This document shows, piece by piece, positions 1-11,887 of a stretch of DNA of 64,000 nucleotides. The position numbers and the translations under genes are program-made. The stretch covers positions 6,986,647 through 7,050,646 of the forward strand of contig NC_087067.1 in NCBI RefSeq assembly GCF_963678635.1. The letters are read 5' to 3'. The DNA comes from Symsagittifera roscoffensis. Its lineage: Eukaryota; Xenacoelomorpha; Acoela; Convolutidae. Below the pieces are notes generated by a model. The model did no database searches and was not told the origin of the DNA. It saw only the letters and a program-made list of their open reading frames with translations. Position 1 is the stretch's first letter, and each line of letters begins with the position of its first letter.

Positions 1-2844
1 CGAATAGTTATTTTGACTATTTGATCGATAATAATTATTTTTTGAAGAATTTTGTGTATTTCTTCGTTCTGGTGATCTTCCTCTATAACTTGAGTTATAT
101 GGTGATTGATTCCTTGTGTAATTGGTGTTGTTCGGAAGTGGTTTTCCTGAACTGTTATTACTATATATATGTTTGTATGGTAGATTTTGATCTTTTTTCA
201 TATATTGATAGAACGATTTATTTGGTTCTTTATGCTTTTGAGGGTTATTGTGATTATCTTGTTGTTTTTGTCTACATTCGGAAATACTGTGTCTGTATCT
301 TCGGCAATAATTACATAATTTTTTGAAAGATAGTTTGCCTTTAAATTTTGGATGTTTTTCATAGATATTCAGTATTTCAGTGATTTTCTCAATTAGGTCT
401 GTATCTGATTCCTGTATGTTATTTTTATGTGTAGTGTTTGTTTCAATTCGATTAACATATTGTAATTTTAGATTTTCTGTTTCTTCAAGTTTCATTGTGG
501 TTTCCGCTTGCTCTAGTTTATCTACTAGTTCTCGAAAATCTAAATCTGGCTCTCGAATTGAGGAAGGATGAGATGCTCTCTTTTTTATTGCTATTTTCCT
601 TAATTGAGGTGTTAAGGTCATCATTAAAATTTCTGTCATTTTTGTGTTTTTATAGTCATGTGTATTAAGTGAATTTGCTTTTCGAACTAGTGTTTCGATG
701 CGTACTGCTAAATGTTTGATGGTTTCATTTGGTAATCTGCGAATTTCATTACATAAAACTCTTTGGTGTTGTTTATTTCTTTCGGAGTCAAACATTTTTG
801 AAAATTCTTGTGTAAATCTTTTCCAGTCTGATTTTATTTCTATAGGTAATACTGAAAACCATTTTTGAGCTGCGCCATCTAAGGTTGTTTGTATCAATGC
901 TGTGCGTCTATGTATCCAATTTTGAAGTAAGGGCGTATTAATTGGTTCAGGTCCTATATTTAAAATTAAATTTGCTGTTACTGCATTTAAATAATCTTCT
1001 ACAGAGTATTCAGGATCTGTTCCTGTAAATACCATCAGTGGTTTATTGGATGTTATTGATGATCCACCCATGAGGTATGGATTCATTGTCATCTGTAGTG
1101 ATTCTGCGGCATTTGGCATTTGTGAAAAATTTGAAAGTTGATTTTTTGTTATTTCGTGTTGCTGAAGGTAATATGGAAGCGGTATTTCATTTTGCATTTG
1201 AGTTGGTTGATATGAGTGCATAGTCATTGGGTTTTGTGGTTGAATCGGTTGAAAAAATTGTGTATTAGTTGGATTTGGCATATGTATTGGTAGTTGATTT
1301 CGTGTATCTGTTGGGTTTGGAGAAAACATTCTATTATATGTATGAGGTCGTAGCGATCCTTGTTTGCGATATTCCTGGGTATATGGTGCAAAAATGTCTG
1401 GTAGTAAATAATCATCATCAGATGATAAATAATCCGTATGATGAGGTGTTTGCTTTTTTTTATTTTAATTTTGTTGACAGAATGGGTAATTTTCACTATG
1501 ATCCTGTGGAGGATGTGAATTAGTTTGAAAATTTACTGAGTTGGTTGTTGTCATTGGGTTATCCTAATAGTGAGAACATACTTGATTATTATTTTTTCGT
1601 GGGGGGTAGTTTGCTTTTAACGAATGTGCATAATTATAATTGTGTTCTGCAAAATTATTTCTTGTGAACGTTTTTCGTGGCTTTGATGGTTTTGTCATTG
1701 GTCTATATGTTTGATAATCCATTTGTGAATAATTTGGAGCAACCGAAGGTTTAACGGTTGATTGTAAGGTTACCTGTGCCAAGGAAGTATGTGTATTTCT
1801 TGGTGTTGTTAAATTTGGGTGTATTGGTGAAATACTTTGTTGTGTAGTTGTTGTTGTTTGGACAATTTCTTCATTTATGAAGTGTGATGGTGTTTGAATA
1901 TCTTGTTGTGTAAGATTTCTAGTTCCATTAAGGTTTTCATTGTGTATGACGGTCGAATTTAAACTGTTATTTCGTGTATCAGGTAAAAATGTATTGTAGT
2001 TTAATGGTGTTGCATCAATGGTTAATGGTGTTACTTTTACATAATCTCTGTGATAAGATATTGTACTTATTGCTTGACCTGAGATTTATTGTGGGATATT
2101 TATAAATGTAGGATGAGACCATTCAGGGTCCCAAACGTAGTCTGATTGTTCTGTAATGGCAGTGCCATCATTTAAATTTTGAGGTCTGAAATTTTTTCTT
2201 GCTTGTGAAATTAAGTCTAAATTATGTGTGAAATAATCTATTATAAACCATGCCAAAATTTTTTGTAAGTCATGTTTAGTGTGTTGTGAAACATCATCTT
2301 TAGTGAAATTTTCTTTGATTATATATAGAAAAGTTGAAAATAATGTAATTTCATTTTGTACTTTTGTATGTTTGGATGTTTCAGTTGGTGAGATACTTTG
2401 AAATATAGTTTTTTTTTTAAATAATATAGAGATATAGGTATATATTATTGCGAAAACTTCATTAGTGAATATAGAGTTTGCTCTTTGTGAAATATGATAT
2501 TGTATGCTTTTGATATATTCTAGGAATACTTTTGAAAATTCTAATTCAAGATCATCTGTTTGAATTACATATTTACGATGATTTGTATTTGGTGTGCTGA
2601 ATTCTATGGTGTAGATTCCATATTGTTGTGTTAAGTTGCATATGTCTTTTAAATAATGTTCAATAATTTGTCTTTTGATTTTTACATCTGGGAATTCTGC
2701 TTTGCATGGACTGATTCCGGGTTCAAACAAACTTAAGAGTAAATTCTTGCAAAAATCATGTTGCCCTCTATCATCGGGTGAATCTATGAGGAAGGGGTAA
2801 ACCTCTTCGTCATCTGGACTATCGTCACTTTGAGTGTGGCTCAT
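1..2844 (-). pseudogene. gag of Ty3/Gypsy-like element T1, interrupted by three stops
   Basis: Reading the minus strand from an ATG at 2844, one frame runs about 948 codons to the window edge. It is broken only by stops at 2086-2088 (TAA), 1564-1566 (TAG) and 1465-1467 (TAA). The first 252 residues are acidic at the start. The middle is rich in Pro, Asn, Gln and Thr. The last third has a typical retrotransposon gag core (residues WIHRRTALIQTTLDGAA near 845-915) followed by a CCHC zinc knuckle, CNYCRRYRHSISEC, at 274-314, which fits C-x2-C-x4-H-x4-C. Gag packages the element RNA into cytoplasmic particles. A diverged relative lies at 61.9-63.75 kb. Frame conservation with so few stops suggests a fairly young copy. 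Pol would lie left of the window. Confidence 0.85.
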
Positions 2845-3034
2845 TTTTTCGTTTGATGACTGTTAATATATAGCTATCAATGTGTCTAATTGGTTGATTC
2901 CAATTATACAGGTGTACTGGTTTGTGTTTGTATTGCTTTTTTATTCTTCTTTTTCTTCTTTTTGATGAATTTGAAAATGTTTCTGAATCGGAAAAATATA
3001 ATTGATCGTGAATGGGACAATTTTTATCAATTGA

Positions 3035-3298
3035 TTATTTTAATTTGTAGAGTTTATCTAAACTGCTGGTTTCTGATTCGGAAAATTCGTTTCTATTTTT
3101 TGAAAATCTTTTTCGTGTGATTTGTCTTTGTTTATTTATAATTTTTCTTTTTATTGTTTGTCGTTTTGTTCTATTGTATCCAACTGTTTGTGTATGAGGT
3201 GTGATTACAAGATCGTATTTTTTGTTATCTATCTCACAGTTGTGTAAAACGATTGTTTGCTTATTTCCTAGATTTTTGAATGACATAAGGTTTAGCAT
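3035..3298 (-). CDS. Short basic ORF upstream of T1 gag (87 aa)
   Basis: This is an 87-codon open frame ending about 190 bp before the gag start, on the same strand and inside the element leader. The product would be basic, with many Lys and Arg in its second half (a KRQTIKRKIINKQRQITRKR stretch). I recognise no domain. It could be an upstream leader ORF of the retrotransposon or a chance frame; the T2 copy is too decayed to test conservation. Confidence 0.25.
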   Translation of the reverse strand: MLNLMSFKNLGNKQTIVLHNCEIDNKKYDLVITPHTQTVGYNRTKRQTIKRKIINKQRQITRKRFSKNRNEFSESETSSLDKLYKLK

Positions 3299-3370
3299 AA
3301 GGGATGCGAAAAATTGTTAGGTATTTCTATTTTCTTAGACTGTTAGTCCTTACAATTTTTTGGTTAGCTT

Positions 3371-3910
3371 AACCTGGGTCTTTTTATTTAGGGTTGGAGA
3401 GAAAAGTATATCGATTCCGAAGAATGATTTTTTACTTTCTCGTGGCTAGTCTAAGCTAAGGTGTTAACTTACTTAATCTTACTTAGGGGTAGTGATTGTG
3501 TTCAAGTGTTGGAGAATAGTAAATCGATCCACAAGGTTCAGGTATAATTAGAACGGAAGTAGTTCGTTAGATAATTTTTTAAACTTACTAAGTCTAAGAT
3601 CTATCCTGGGTCTGGTGAGAGGAGGGTTCAAGTGAAGGATGAATAACCGAAGTTCTTCACTGTTTATCTTAATTTGAATGGTTAGTTTTATTTAAAAATT
3701 TCTATTAATCTTGGGTCTTTTGGAAGGGTTGGATAGTGAATCGACGTTTGAGGTCGTTAGACACTTGCTAAGTGGGTGGGGGAGAACAAAATTGTTCTTT
3801 TTGATCCAAGGATAGGCCTTGATGATCAGGTTTTAAATTTAGTGAAATAGAAAATTACTTGAGATCCATGGATAAGCCTTGATGATCTGATTTTAAAATT
3901 AAGTGAATTT
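3371..3910. repeat. Imperfect tandem repeats in T1 leader
   Basis: Four diverged copies of a block built on CTGGGTCTTTTGGAAGGGTT and then GGAGAGTGAATCGAT start near 3371, 3484, 3605 and 3713, a period of about 110-120 bp. They are followed by two copies of a roughly 62-bp block containing CCTTGATGATC at about 3803 and 3865. The block lies just 5' of the gag reading frame in element orientation, so it is probably part of the leader or LTR. Confidence 0.6.
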
Positions 3911-5998
3911 AAGTTTAAAGTGGTTTAAATCTATTTAAGAAAAAGATTTAGTATTTTAATGATATTAGTGAGCTTATGATTGCTGTTATGTTTAGGTGAT
4001 GAAGTTGGGACAACAGATCATTTATGATTACTAACAATTTATTGTCATGCTACTAATTTTTATTTTCATTTTCAATAAATATTTTTCAAATATATTTTAT
4101 ATAAGACTGCAGAAATTAAAAAAACGATTTGAGATCTTTTTATCAATCGTTATTGTACATTAATAGTTTTGTTTAGCTCCTGAAATGATCATGAAGATTG
4201 ACGTCAAAATTTTATTTCTGCAGATGAAAATCTAAATTCATTGCTAATAAGATTCTAAATATAAAAGTTTGTGTTGGCTTTTGCCGTACAATCATCAAAC
4301 TATATGGTAAGTTTCTACTTTGTCGTATGTCGTCTCTTGTTCGAGGTCTTCTTACAATTCCGGGTAGTTCTATTATTGTTCGGAATATCGGCTCTGATCT
4401 ATTGAGTCGTAGAGACATTTCGATTAAATTATTATCGTATAACACCTTGAAAATGTTTTGTCTAAATTCTTATCTATTTTTGGTTAGTTCTAAGCTATTA
4501 AGGTCTTATTCGAGACTTATGGTCGCACCAGATGAGTTAGGACCGATGTGGTATAACTCATAGAGTAATTTCGGATAGGGTACACCGTCTGCTCGTCACG
4601 CTATCTTATTTTCGGCCGGATAGATTCGTGCAACTTCTTAGTCTAATACCAATCCTAATCTTACTCTTATACTTTCTAGTCTCAGTGTGTTTAACTAGTC
4701 TCTGCTAGGCTCAATAGATCTAGGGTATACTGGTTTGTTGCGGCTGCTGAAGTTCTCTTGGAGAGACAACTAATTTCTAAGTTAAATTCAAATCTCTCTG
4801 GTGCTGAAATTTCAGCACTTACAAATAAGTGGGTTGTTAGTTAGATGGATCTTGATTGGTTAATATTAAATACTTTACAGTGGTAAAATATCTAATTTAT
4901 CCAATCATAAAATATAGTTTAGATCAGGTTCCACGACTGCTCTTCAACTGGTTTCGAGTAGTTTTTGGTAAACGAAACATTGATAAACTATGAACGTAAA
5001 GCTGATGATTATATCAAGTTTTTAGTGTCAAAATTTGAGTAGTCTATGTAATTGAGTTATTTAAATCAATTAGCTCGCCTCAATTTAACTTGAAACAATT
5101 TTTATATTTCACCACGCGTAAATTTCGAAATCCCTCCCTTTTTGAGAGAACTTGTTTTTAGAAATTGGCTTAATAACCAAAAACAACCTCGAGCATGTAT
5201 AATCCTCACTTTCTTTGAAAGTCGGAACAAAACTCATCACAACTTAAATTTTTTTAAATTAAATTCGATTTTTTTAAGCTCCATGACGGAACATTAAAAT
5301 CAGATGCTTTTGGTTTGATACAAATTAATTTTACAGATGAAACTTTACACTATTTTCCCTAATTTTTAAGAGATATTGGAGTCACAGATGCTTTTAGAAA
5401 AGTCCGATAAAAGATACTAACTATCAGATTGCTTTTACTGAAACCAATTGAAGAGAACCAATTAGATAGATCAAATTGCGTTTGCATCAAAATAACACTA
5501 AGAAAGGAGAGACTATCAAAGATTTAATAGGATAAAACAAATCATAGAGTAATTTGGTAATTTTCTTTTAGTAAGTAAGGCGGAAAACTATTTGTGTTTC
5601 ACATCAACAGACACTAAAGGGTTCAGCTGAAAATTCATCGTTTCTTAAAATTTGAACTAATTTTCAATCAATCGCTGCTATCCCAAGTTAGAAGTCAAAT
5701 TTCAGCTAATATATAGTTTGGCCGAGTGCTGCTTATTTTGTTGAAACAATTGTTTCAATTTAAAACTTTTAGTTTAAAAGTCGAAGTACATGGTACATAA
5801 TATCTACTGAACGGTTGGAAGTGGTCTCGCTACTAAAGCAAATATCTTGCGGCAAACGTTTTGTAGCATTTTGCGTAAACAGCATAACCATGATTGCTCA
5901 AACGTTTTTTAAAAAACAGTAGAAAAAGACTGTTTGAATTTTGTATGACAGGCTTTTTTTCAAAATAATTTTTGTATGATCTGCATTTTATGATAAAG
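3911..5998. other. No gene seen; possible T1 LTR then intergenic/intronic DNA
   Basis: No credible exon or recognised repeat was found. The part up to about 5.2 kb has a composition like the adjoining retrotransposon leader and may contain its 5' LTR, but I found no second LTR copy to compare. The rest is AT-rich with no open frame of note. Confidence 0.4.
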
Positions 5999-6094
5999 GC
6001 TAACTCAATATGCTGCGATCACTGTTCGACCCAGATTGTGAAAAGTTCGACCGTTATGATCAAAACTACCTTTGTACTGACAGCGTTTGACGAA
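5999..6094 (+). CDS. Possible 5' exon of EGF membrane-protein gene
   Basis: The segment is less AT-rich than its surroundings. It is bounded by a possible acceptor (..ATAAAG) and a donor (GAA|GTAAAA), and it is open in phase 0 for 32 codons. It encodes three cysteines close together and then a strand-like hydrophobic stretch (VMIKTTFVLTAF). Phase 0 at its end matches the phase-0 start of the candidate exon at 11097. A different frame of the same bases (LFDPDCEKFDRYDQNYLCTD, acceptor CCCAG near 6033) also reads like protein, so the frame is uncertain. More exons could lie between here and 11 kb. Confidence 0.3.
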
Positions 6095-6604
6095 GTAAAA
6101 GAATTTAACCGATACTGACCAGGGAGTATTTTTGACTAGGAAGCGGTTAGCTAAAAACTTTTTTATTCACAGTGCTCATTTGAGGAGTTGATTTGCATCT
6201 GTTTTCAGACGAGCTGATTTTTCGCTAGAAAACAAAAAAAGAATTGACAAATGGAAAACAATTTAAGTGTGTTCGATCGAATGAAAACAATATTAATTGT
6301 CGCGATACGCCAATTTGACTTCACTTTACAGCAAACGTTTTTTTTAAGTTAGATTATGCAAAACTTTGAAAAATATCATTTATCTAGTAGCATTGCTTAT
6401 GCCAAATTTCTCGTCTGCTTGTTTTTTTCCCAAAAAAATTTAAAATTTAATTCACAAAATGACATTTTAGCTTGATGTGTTACAGAGACAAAAAACTTCG
6501 AATAAATTAGCCAACAATTTGTCAGCGATTTGCACTGACAATATCAAATGCTACTCAAACATCAAATTCGCGGAGCCTTGGCAAGAAATGACTCCCTGCT
6601 CTAA

Positions 6605-7142
6605 AAAACTCGGCTGTGCTCGAAGAAATTGACGGAACGATTGTGCTCGGGGTGGTTTTGTTTCTCCAGACGAATTTCGATTTTTTAACTGACAATTTTG
6701 AACAAATTTTTTATATCATTCTAGAGGTACTATTGTCTTGAGCTTTATATTAAGAAAACGTTTCATCTGATTTTTTTTGTGCAGCTATAACGTTATATAG
6801 ATTGCCATTTTGGCCAATTTGGGACAATTAACACGCATTATCTTTTGTGTTATTATCGTGTAAGTGGAGATTTAATCCGTATTAGAAATCTTTCCAATTT
6901 GTGTTGAAGCATACAATTTGGTTTATTTAAGACTTTTCTAATTGCAAAATATGTTATTTTGTGATTTACATAGCGTGAGGATGGATGATTTAAAACACTG
7001 AAATAAATTAGAAAAATTAAACTTCTCTTGTTTTTGTTGAAATTTTATCCATTTTTTTGAAAATGGACAGTATTCAATAGACGTTGAAAAGTCAGTCGGA
7101 ACATTCAGCCTTTTATCCTGATACAAGCGGTTTTGTCTTAGT
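6605..7142 (+). repeat. Dispersed repeat family A, copy 1
   Basis: The copy starts at a TCGAAGAAATTGACGGAACG motif with GTGCTCGGGGTGG. It contains the shared core GCCATTTTGGCCAATTTGG and ends at a CCTGATACAAGCGGTTTTG motif. At least seven other copies occur in the window in both orientations. It has no coding capacity, so it is a non-autonomous element of unassigned class. Confidence 0.7.
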
Positions 7143-7550
7143 CCACTTTACAGTTCACCTTTTTGCTCTACTATGCATAATTTCGTCAAATAGTAATTAG
7201 TTTAAAAAAATCTTTATCTAAATTGAAATTATTACGTCAAAAACCAAGCTTAATGGAAGTACACAAATCGTTTTCAAGTGATATGTCAAAACTAACGCGT
7301 ATATCAACTCTTCGTAAGTTTCAATGAAATTCCAGTTGGTTGAAAAAAGCACTAGGGTTCGCCTTCTGCCTTTTTATGACCCATTTTGATGTTTTTGTCA
7401 AAAAAATCAATCTAGTTGATAAATTTTTCTTTGAAAAAGCAGTTCAAAACTGATCTCGCAAAATATCTAACATTCATAAGTTTTGAGCGAGCAAAACGTC
7501 TTTATTACATTAATATACTTCCATGCTGCATTATGTAATAAAACACTTGT

Positions 7551-7740
7551 ATGTAGCATTACGAGGCCAAATTGTGTACTTTGTGAATTCTAAGCGGATT
7601 CCGCAACAAGACCTTCTTTTGTTCTTTCGTTATTTTTGATCATTCCGACAACATTTTTAATGTTTGGATTCCAAAGACCTGCAAACAACAAACTGTGCGC
7701 CTATTCAGCGCAGAGTTATTGCTGGTAATTAATATATTTC
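7551..7740 (+). repeat. Dispersed repeat F (matches 51.3 and 53.6 kb blocks)
   Basis: The stretch from GAGGCCAAATTGTGTACTTT to CTGTGCGCCTATTCAGCGCA is clearly related to the end part of both duplicated blocks at about 51290-51480 and 53630-53830 (GGCCAAACTGTGTACTTTG, then GTGCGCCTATCCAGTGCATA). The class is unknown and no open frame is shared. Confidence 0.6.
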
Positions 7741-9690
7741 TCTGCTTTATTTGAACAATCGAACGAACGAAATGAATTCAAAAATATTGTGTTCGGGAGG
7801 AATCTTTTTCAATTGTGCGTGTTCTTCACTTGTGTTTAATGAAAAACACTTATAATCAGCTTATATTCAACAGCTTATATTCATCTCAAATTTGTTTATA
7901 TCTCTACACTTCGTGTCGCAATTTTCAATAAAACTTTCTCGATGCAATATATAGCTGTTATTTATCTACTACAAGAAAGTCGTAAAATGTTAAAACGTCG
8001 TAACAAAAAACCACCTGTATGATAAAAATAACAAGCTTTTAAAACAAAATCGGATACAAACTACTAACAAACGTTAAATTAGGAAGCAAAATTACATGGA
8101 AAACTGGCTGATGGGCCAAAATCATCAGGGAAAATATATTTTCTAATGTTTTCAAAAAGAAAAAAACTAAAAGAAAATAAAAATCTATTTTAAATTTATG
8201 ATTTTTTCATAAAATCAGAGTTTTTTGAAATATTAAACGATTTAGCCTGCAATTAATTCAAATTCACTGTACAAATTTTGCTTGATGTAGCAGCCAAAAT
8301 GAGTTTTGTCAAATGCAGAGTGCCAATTCAATCTTTATACTCGTGATAACCTCGCGCATGAAAAAATAGCAGTACTGCGAGGATTTTTATTATTTTTATA
8401 GTTCACTCATAAGTATTATAGCTCTGGGAGTGAACTCCTTGTAAGAGCTAAGAACTGTAGAAAATAGTTTTTGGAGTTTTTCCTCTTGCAATGCAGCTCC
8501 CAGTTAAAGCGGTTTTACTGGAGGGTCAAAAAACAGCCTCCAAAAACTAATATTTTCATGTTTTATTTGAGTTAAATAATCGCGTGACACTTTAAACAAA
8601 TATTGTGCTGAGAATTTCTTCTATTTGCTGGTACTATTCCTTATTTTTGCTTGGTACTATTTGTTGAACGTTATTAGCTCTCTTAGATGAATGTGAATTG
8701 GTTTATTGTTCTCACCGATTGAAAAATGGGGAGGAATTTTATATTCGGGTGTGCTTCATTTTTTTCTTCTTTATTTTTTTTCCACGCAAAATCAGCTACC
8801 ACAAATAATCATCGGACTTGGTTCAGTGATATATCATATCAAAGCCTTTTCAGTCGTGATTTGAACGTTTTAAATAAACTTTGCATTAAAAATTTCTTTT
8901 TTCTGTCTAGTCTGTCGAGTAAAGCGAGCAAGCAGGCTCAAAATAGCTTACGTTAATAGCTTAAAAGCTCCAAAACTTCAAAAAATCAAAAAAACTGCAA
9001 ATAAGTTACATTATTGTTAGATTTTGAATTTTCAAAATAAGTTTTTGTAAGCCTGCTCGCTTGCATTGCTCGCATTACTCAAAATTAGGCAATACTCGAA
9101 GTTAGACAAAACTTGCTCGAAATTAGACAAAATATAGCAAAAGAAATCAAAGACTATGTAAGAGAAGTGAGTCGTTTGAAATAAAATTGGAACAAACAAT
9201 CCGCAAATCAACGAAACATTACATCGAGTTTGATTTTTTGAAACACTAACCAATTTGGCCATCTGTAAGTCAAAAAGGCTTACACCTTGAATAATAGTTC
9301 TCCAAATATAACAGCCCGTGATCTAGGGAGTTTTGACTGTAATGCCATTTTTTTTAAATTAAATAGAATAGTTTTGCTAGCTGTTGTAGAAACAATTTTC
9401 TGAGCTTTTGAGTTTCAATTGTTTGATGAATTTAGTTAAAATAAGAGTGCAAATCCAAACTTATTTTTTTTCGTGATAATCTGGTTCTTGTAAAACAGAC
9501 ATGTTGACTGGAGTTATTCCTAGCTTTCCTTCTTATGAGATTTAACTCTGTGATTAAACTACTAGTGAAAAATAAGGCTTAACAACTTTATAAAATTGCG
9601 AGGCTGCAAACTTGTCGAAAAGCTTCAAAAGTTTTAGATGCTTCCCTCGACAACAAATAACGTAGCATTTTGTGCTATTGCTTAGAACTT
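7741..9690. other. No gene seen
   Basis: This is AT-rich intronic or intergenic sequence. The only structure noted is an inverted pair, AAGCGAGCAAGCAGGCT near 8919 and AGCCTGCTCGCTTGC near 9050, about 115 bp apart. The hydrophobic ORFs here have no recognisable domain and poor coding character. Confidence 0.4.
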
Positions 9691-9699
9691 TATTGAGAC

Positions 9700-10180
9700 T
9701 CATTTTAACGGAATATTTGTGCTCGGGTGTTTTTTTCTTCCGACAAATTTTGTCTTTTTAACAAAGAAACTTTGACGGAATTATTTTATATCATTCAAAA
9801 AGTATTGCTGTCTTGAGCTTAAGTTTGAAAAGATTTTCTACTTGTGAGTAATTTTCGTAAAGTTATGGGGGTTTAAAGATTGCCCTTTTGGCCAATTTGG
9901 GACATCTAACGCGCGATAATTTTCGCGCTATTAACGCATGAGCGGAGATCTAATTCGCCTCAGAATTCGCTTCAAAAGGGTCAAAGAAAGGTTAATTGCC
10001 ATAATTGAGTTGTAACCAGGAGCGAGCCTTATAATTTTGTTTTTTATATGGCGTGTAGAGGATGATTTTGACAAAAAAAAAACAAACCTAAAAAAATTTG
10101 TTTTTTTTTTATTTCATTTTATTACTTTTATTTTTTATCATGTTATTACTGTTCCATAGACCTCAAAAGGCAGTCTTGTT
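9700..10180 (+). repeat. Dispersed repeat family A, copy 2
   Basis: The copy begins at AACGGAATATTTGTGCTCGG. It contains GCCCTTTTGGCCAATTTGGG and the GCGCGATAATTTTCGCGC motif, and ends near a truncated GGCAGTCTTGTT. It lies head to tail with copy 3. Confidence 0.7.
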
Positions 10181-10399
10181 CCATTTGGTATAAAATTAGT
10201 TTTTTAGATTGGGGATTCAACTTCTTTTTACCATAATAATTATAAAGCATGATATTAGTAAGCTGTTTAGAATTCCGACTAATTTTTTACGCCTCTGTCT
10301 TAAATTATCTGGTCTTCAAACTATCTGAGATGATTTTGCCTGGGATATTTTTGACTGGATTAATTTGCTTCAAATGGGTGCGTTTTTTTCTGACTTTCG

Positions 10400-10895
10400 T
10401 AACGAAAAAAAACGGAATATTTGTGCTCGGGGTGGGTTTTTCTTCAGACAAACTTCGAACTTTTAACTAAACATTTTTGACGGAAATCTCTTATATCATC
10501 CAAAAGTAGTGTTGTCCTGAAAAGATATTTAACCTGTGATCATTTTTCGTAAAGTTTTGGGGGTTTAGAGATCGCCATTTTGACCAATTTGGGACAATAA
10601 ACGCGCGATATATTTCGCGCTATTAAAGCGTGAGATTTAATCCGTCTTAGAAATCGTTCCGAATTGGTTGAAAGAAGCTTATTTGCCATATTTGATTTGT
10701 TAATAGGAGCGAGGTCTATCACTTTAAACTTTATATGGCGTTTGGAGGGATAACTTTCACAAAAAGCGTAAGTTGAAAAAATCGTTTTTTTTTTTCAATT
10801 ACAATTATTTTTAAAATGTTTTTACTGCTCCATAGACATTAAAAGGTAGTCGATACATTGAGGGATTCGCCCTGATACGAGCAGTCTTGTTAATT
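10400..10895 (+). repeat. Dispersed repeat family A, copy 3
   Basis: This is a well-preserved copy: AACGGAATATTTGTGCTCGG at the left, GACCAATTTGGGACAATAAA and GCGCGATATATTTCGCGC in the core, and at the right a small hairpin AGGGATTCGCCCT followed by GATACGAGCAGTCTTGTT. Confidence 0.75.
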
Positions 10896-11096
10896 TTTAT
10901 CATAGAATAGTTATGAGCCCAAACTCGTTTTGCGCTGCCATTTTTTTCTGCGATTTTGTTCTTGTTCAGATCGATTCAAAAACTTTAAAAATAATAAAAA
11001 TGCACAACACCAGAGCCAAGTGCGTTTGGATTGATATTTGTTCTGTGATAAAAACTAAAAAACATCCGTTCTTTCTGCATTTTTGCCTATTTTCAG

Positions 11097-11127
11097 GATT
11101 GGTTCAATGTTCTGGGTATCAAGCAAG
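11097..11127 (+). CDS. EGF membrane-protein gene, candidate exon 1 of chain
   Basis: This is a 31-bp microexon between a strong acceptor (pyrimidine-rich ..CTATTTTCAG) and the donor G|GTAACA. In phase 0 it encodes DWFNVLGIKQ plus one base, and that base completes a Val codon with the exon at 12350. It is very short, so taken alone the call is weak; support comes from the splice sites and from phase agreement on its 3' side. A CCCGGG-ended transposon begins seven bases after the exon end, at 11135, inside the intron. Confidence 0.45.
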
Positions 11128-11134
11128 GTAACAG

Positions 11135-11630
11135 CCCGGGTTGACCTCCATACACCGAAAATCGTTATCATACAATTCCATACATCAAGTGTATGGAAAA
11201 ATGCTTGTCATACAATTTTCATACAATTTCTAAAAATGGTTGAAAACTGGTATAAACTTATTTCTGTGGATGTTTGATTCTTATAAAACAGTCTGGTGAT
11301 AATTGTGAAAAACATCCAAATTCAGGTCGTTTGCTATGCATTGTATATGTAAGACCGTCCAACCTTTGGTGTTTTGAGTAACCAAGGTCTTTGTCACTTG
11401 TGTTCGGTTGCGAACACAACCAAAAAGTTTTCAGAAACTAAATGTTGAAAGAAAAAATCAAAATTTTTGGTTTATGGAAAAACACCTATCAGACAATATT
11501 CATTTATGGAAAAATCTTTATCATAGAGATTTCATACAATGTTCTGTACGTATGGCATTGTATGGAATTGTATGACAAGAAGTTTTTCATAAATGGAAAT
11601 TGTATGATTAGAAGTTTTGGTCAACCCGGG
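11135..11630. mobile_element. CCCGGG-ended TIR element (family B), 496 bp
   Basis: The element starts CCCGGGTTGACCTCCATA and ends GGTCAACCCGGG, an inverted repeat. It is flanked by AG on both sides (11133-11134 and 11631-11632), a 2-bp target duplication. The interior holds inverted blocks of CATACAATTTCCATA and TGGAAATTGTATGA around GTATGGAAAAATGCTTGTCA, and no coding frame. It is non-autonomous. Two longer relatives lie at 49842-50884 and 54123-55065. The class of transposase that moves it is unknown to me. Confidence 0.85.
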
Positions 11631-11887
11631 AGGTTACAAAATTATTGTACGCTCTTGTTTAGTGGTTTTCAAAATTGAGCTTCTAAATATACCAATTAAC
11701 GAATGGGGGCAGGTTATAACCGGATCGACTTTTATTGATTTTGTGTTATCTTTAAGAAGTTAATTAAGTTATCGTGCATCAATATTGAACGCAGTAATTC
11801 TGTAATATGTGAGAAAAATTGAGAGAAGAATTCAATTGACGGCTCAGACGAAATATAGCTTTTTATTGTAGATTTCTTGTGTACAAG

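Larger units (their letters stand above)
1..3910 (-). mobile_element. LTR retrotransposon T1 (Ty3/Gypsy-like), 5' part
   Basis: The minus-strand gag and a repetitive leader to its right are the 5' portion of an LTR retrotransposon that continues off the left edge. Class assignment comes from its relative at 56.8-63.75 kb, which shares the gag core and carries Ty3/Gypsy-like reverse transcriptase and integrase. I could not locate the 5' LTR or primer-binding site; they should lie between about 3.3 and 5.2 kb, so the right boundary given is a minimum. Confidence 0.7.

Noticed and set aside
20-571. Plus-strand ORFs rich in Phe, Tyr and Val at the left edge
   Set aside because: They are antisense to the T1 gag frame, whose zinc knuckle is clearly encoded on the minus strand.
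1465-2088. Stop-codon reassignment as explanation for in-frame TAA and TAG in gag
   Set aside because: The EGF gene ends cleanly at TAA and other ORFs use normal stops; mutation of a retroelement copy is simpler.
8726-9262. Two hydrophobic ORFs (76 codons each) on opposite strands
   Set aside because: Composition follows poly-T tracts, there is no homology between them, and they sit around a short inverted repeat.
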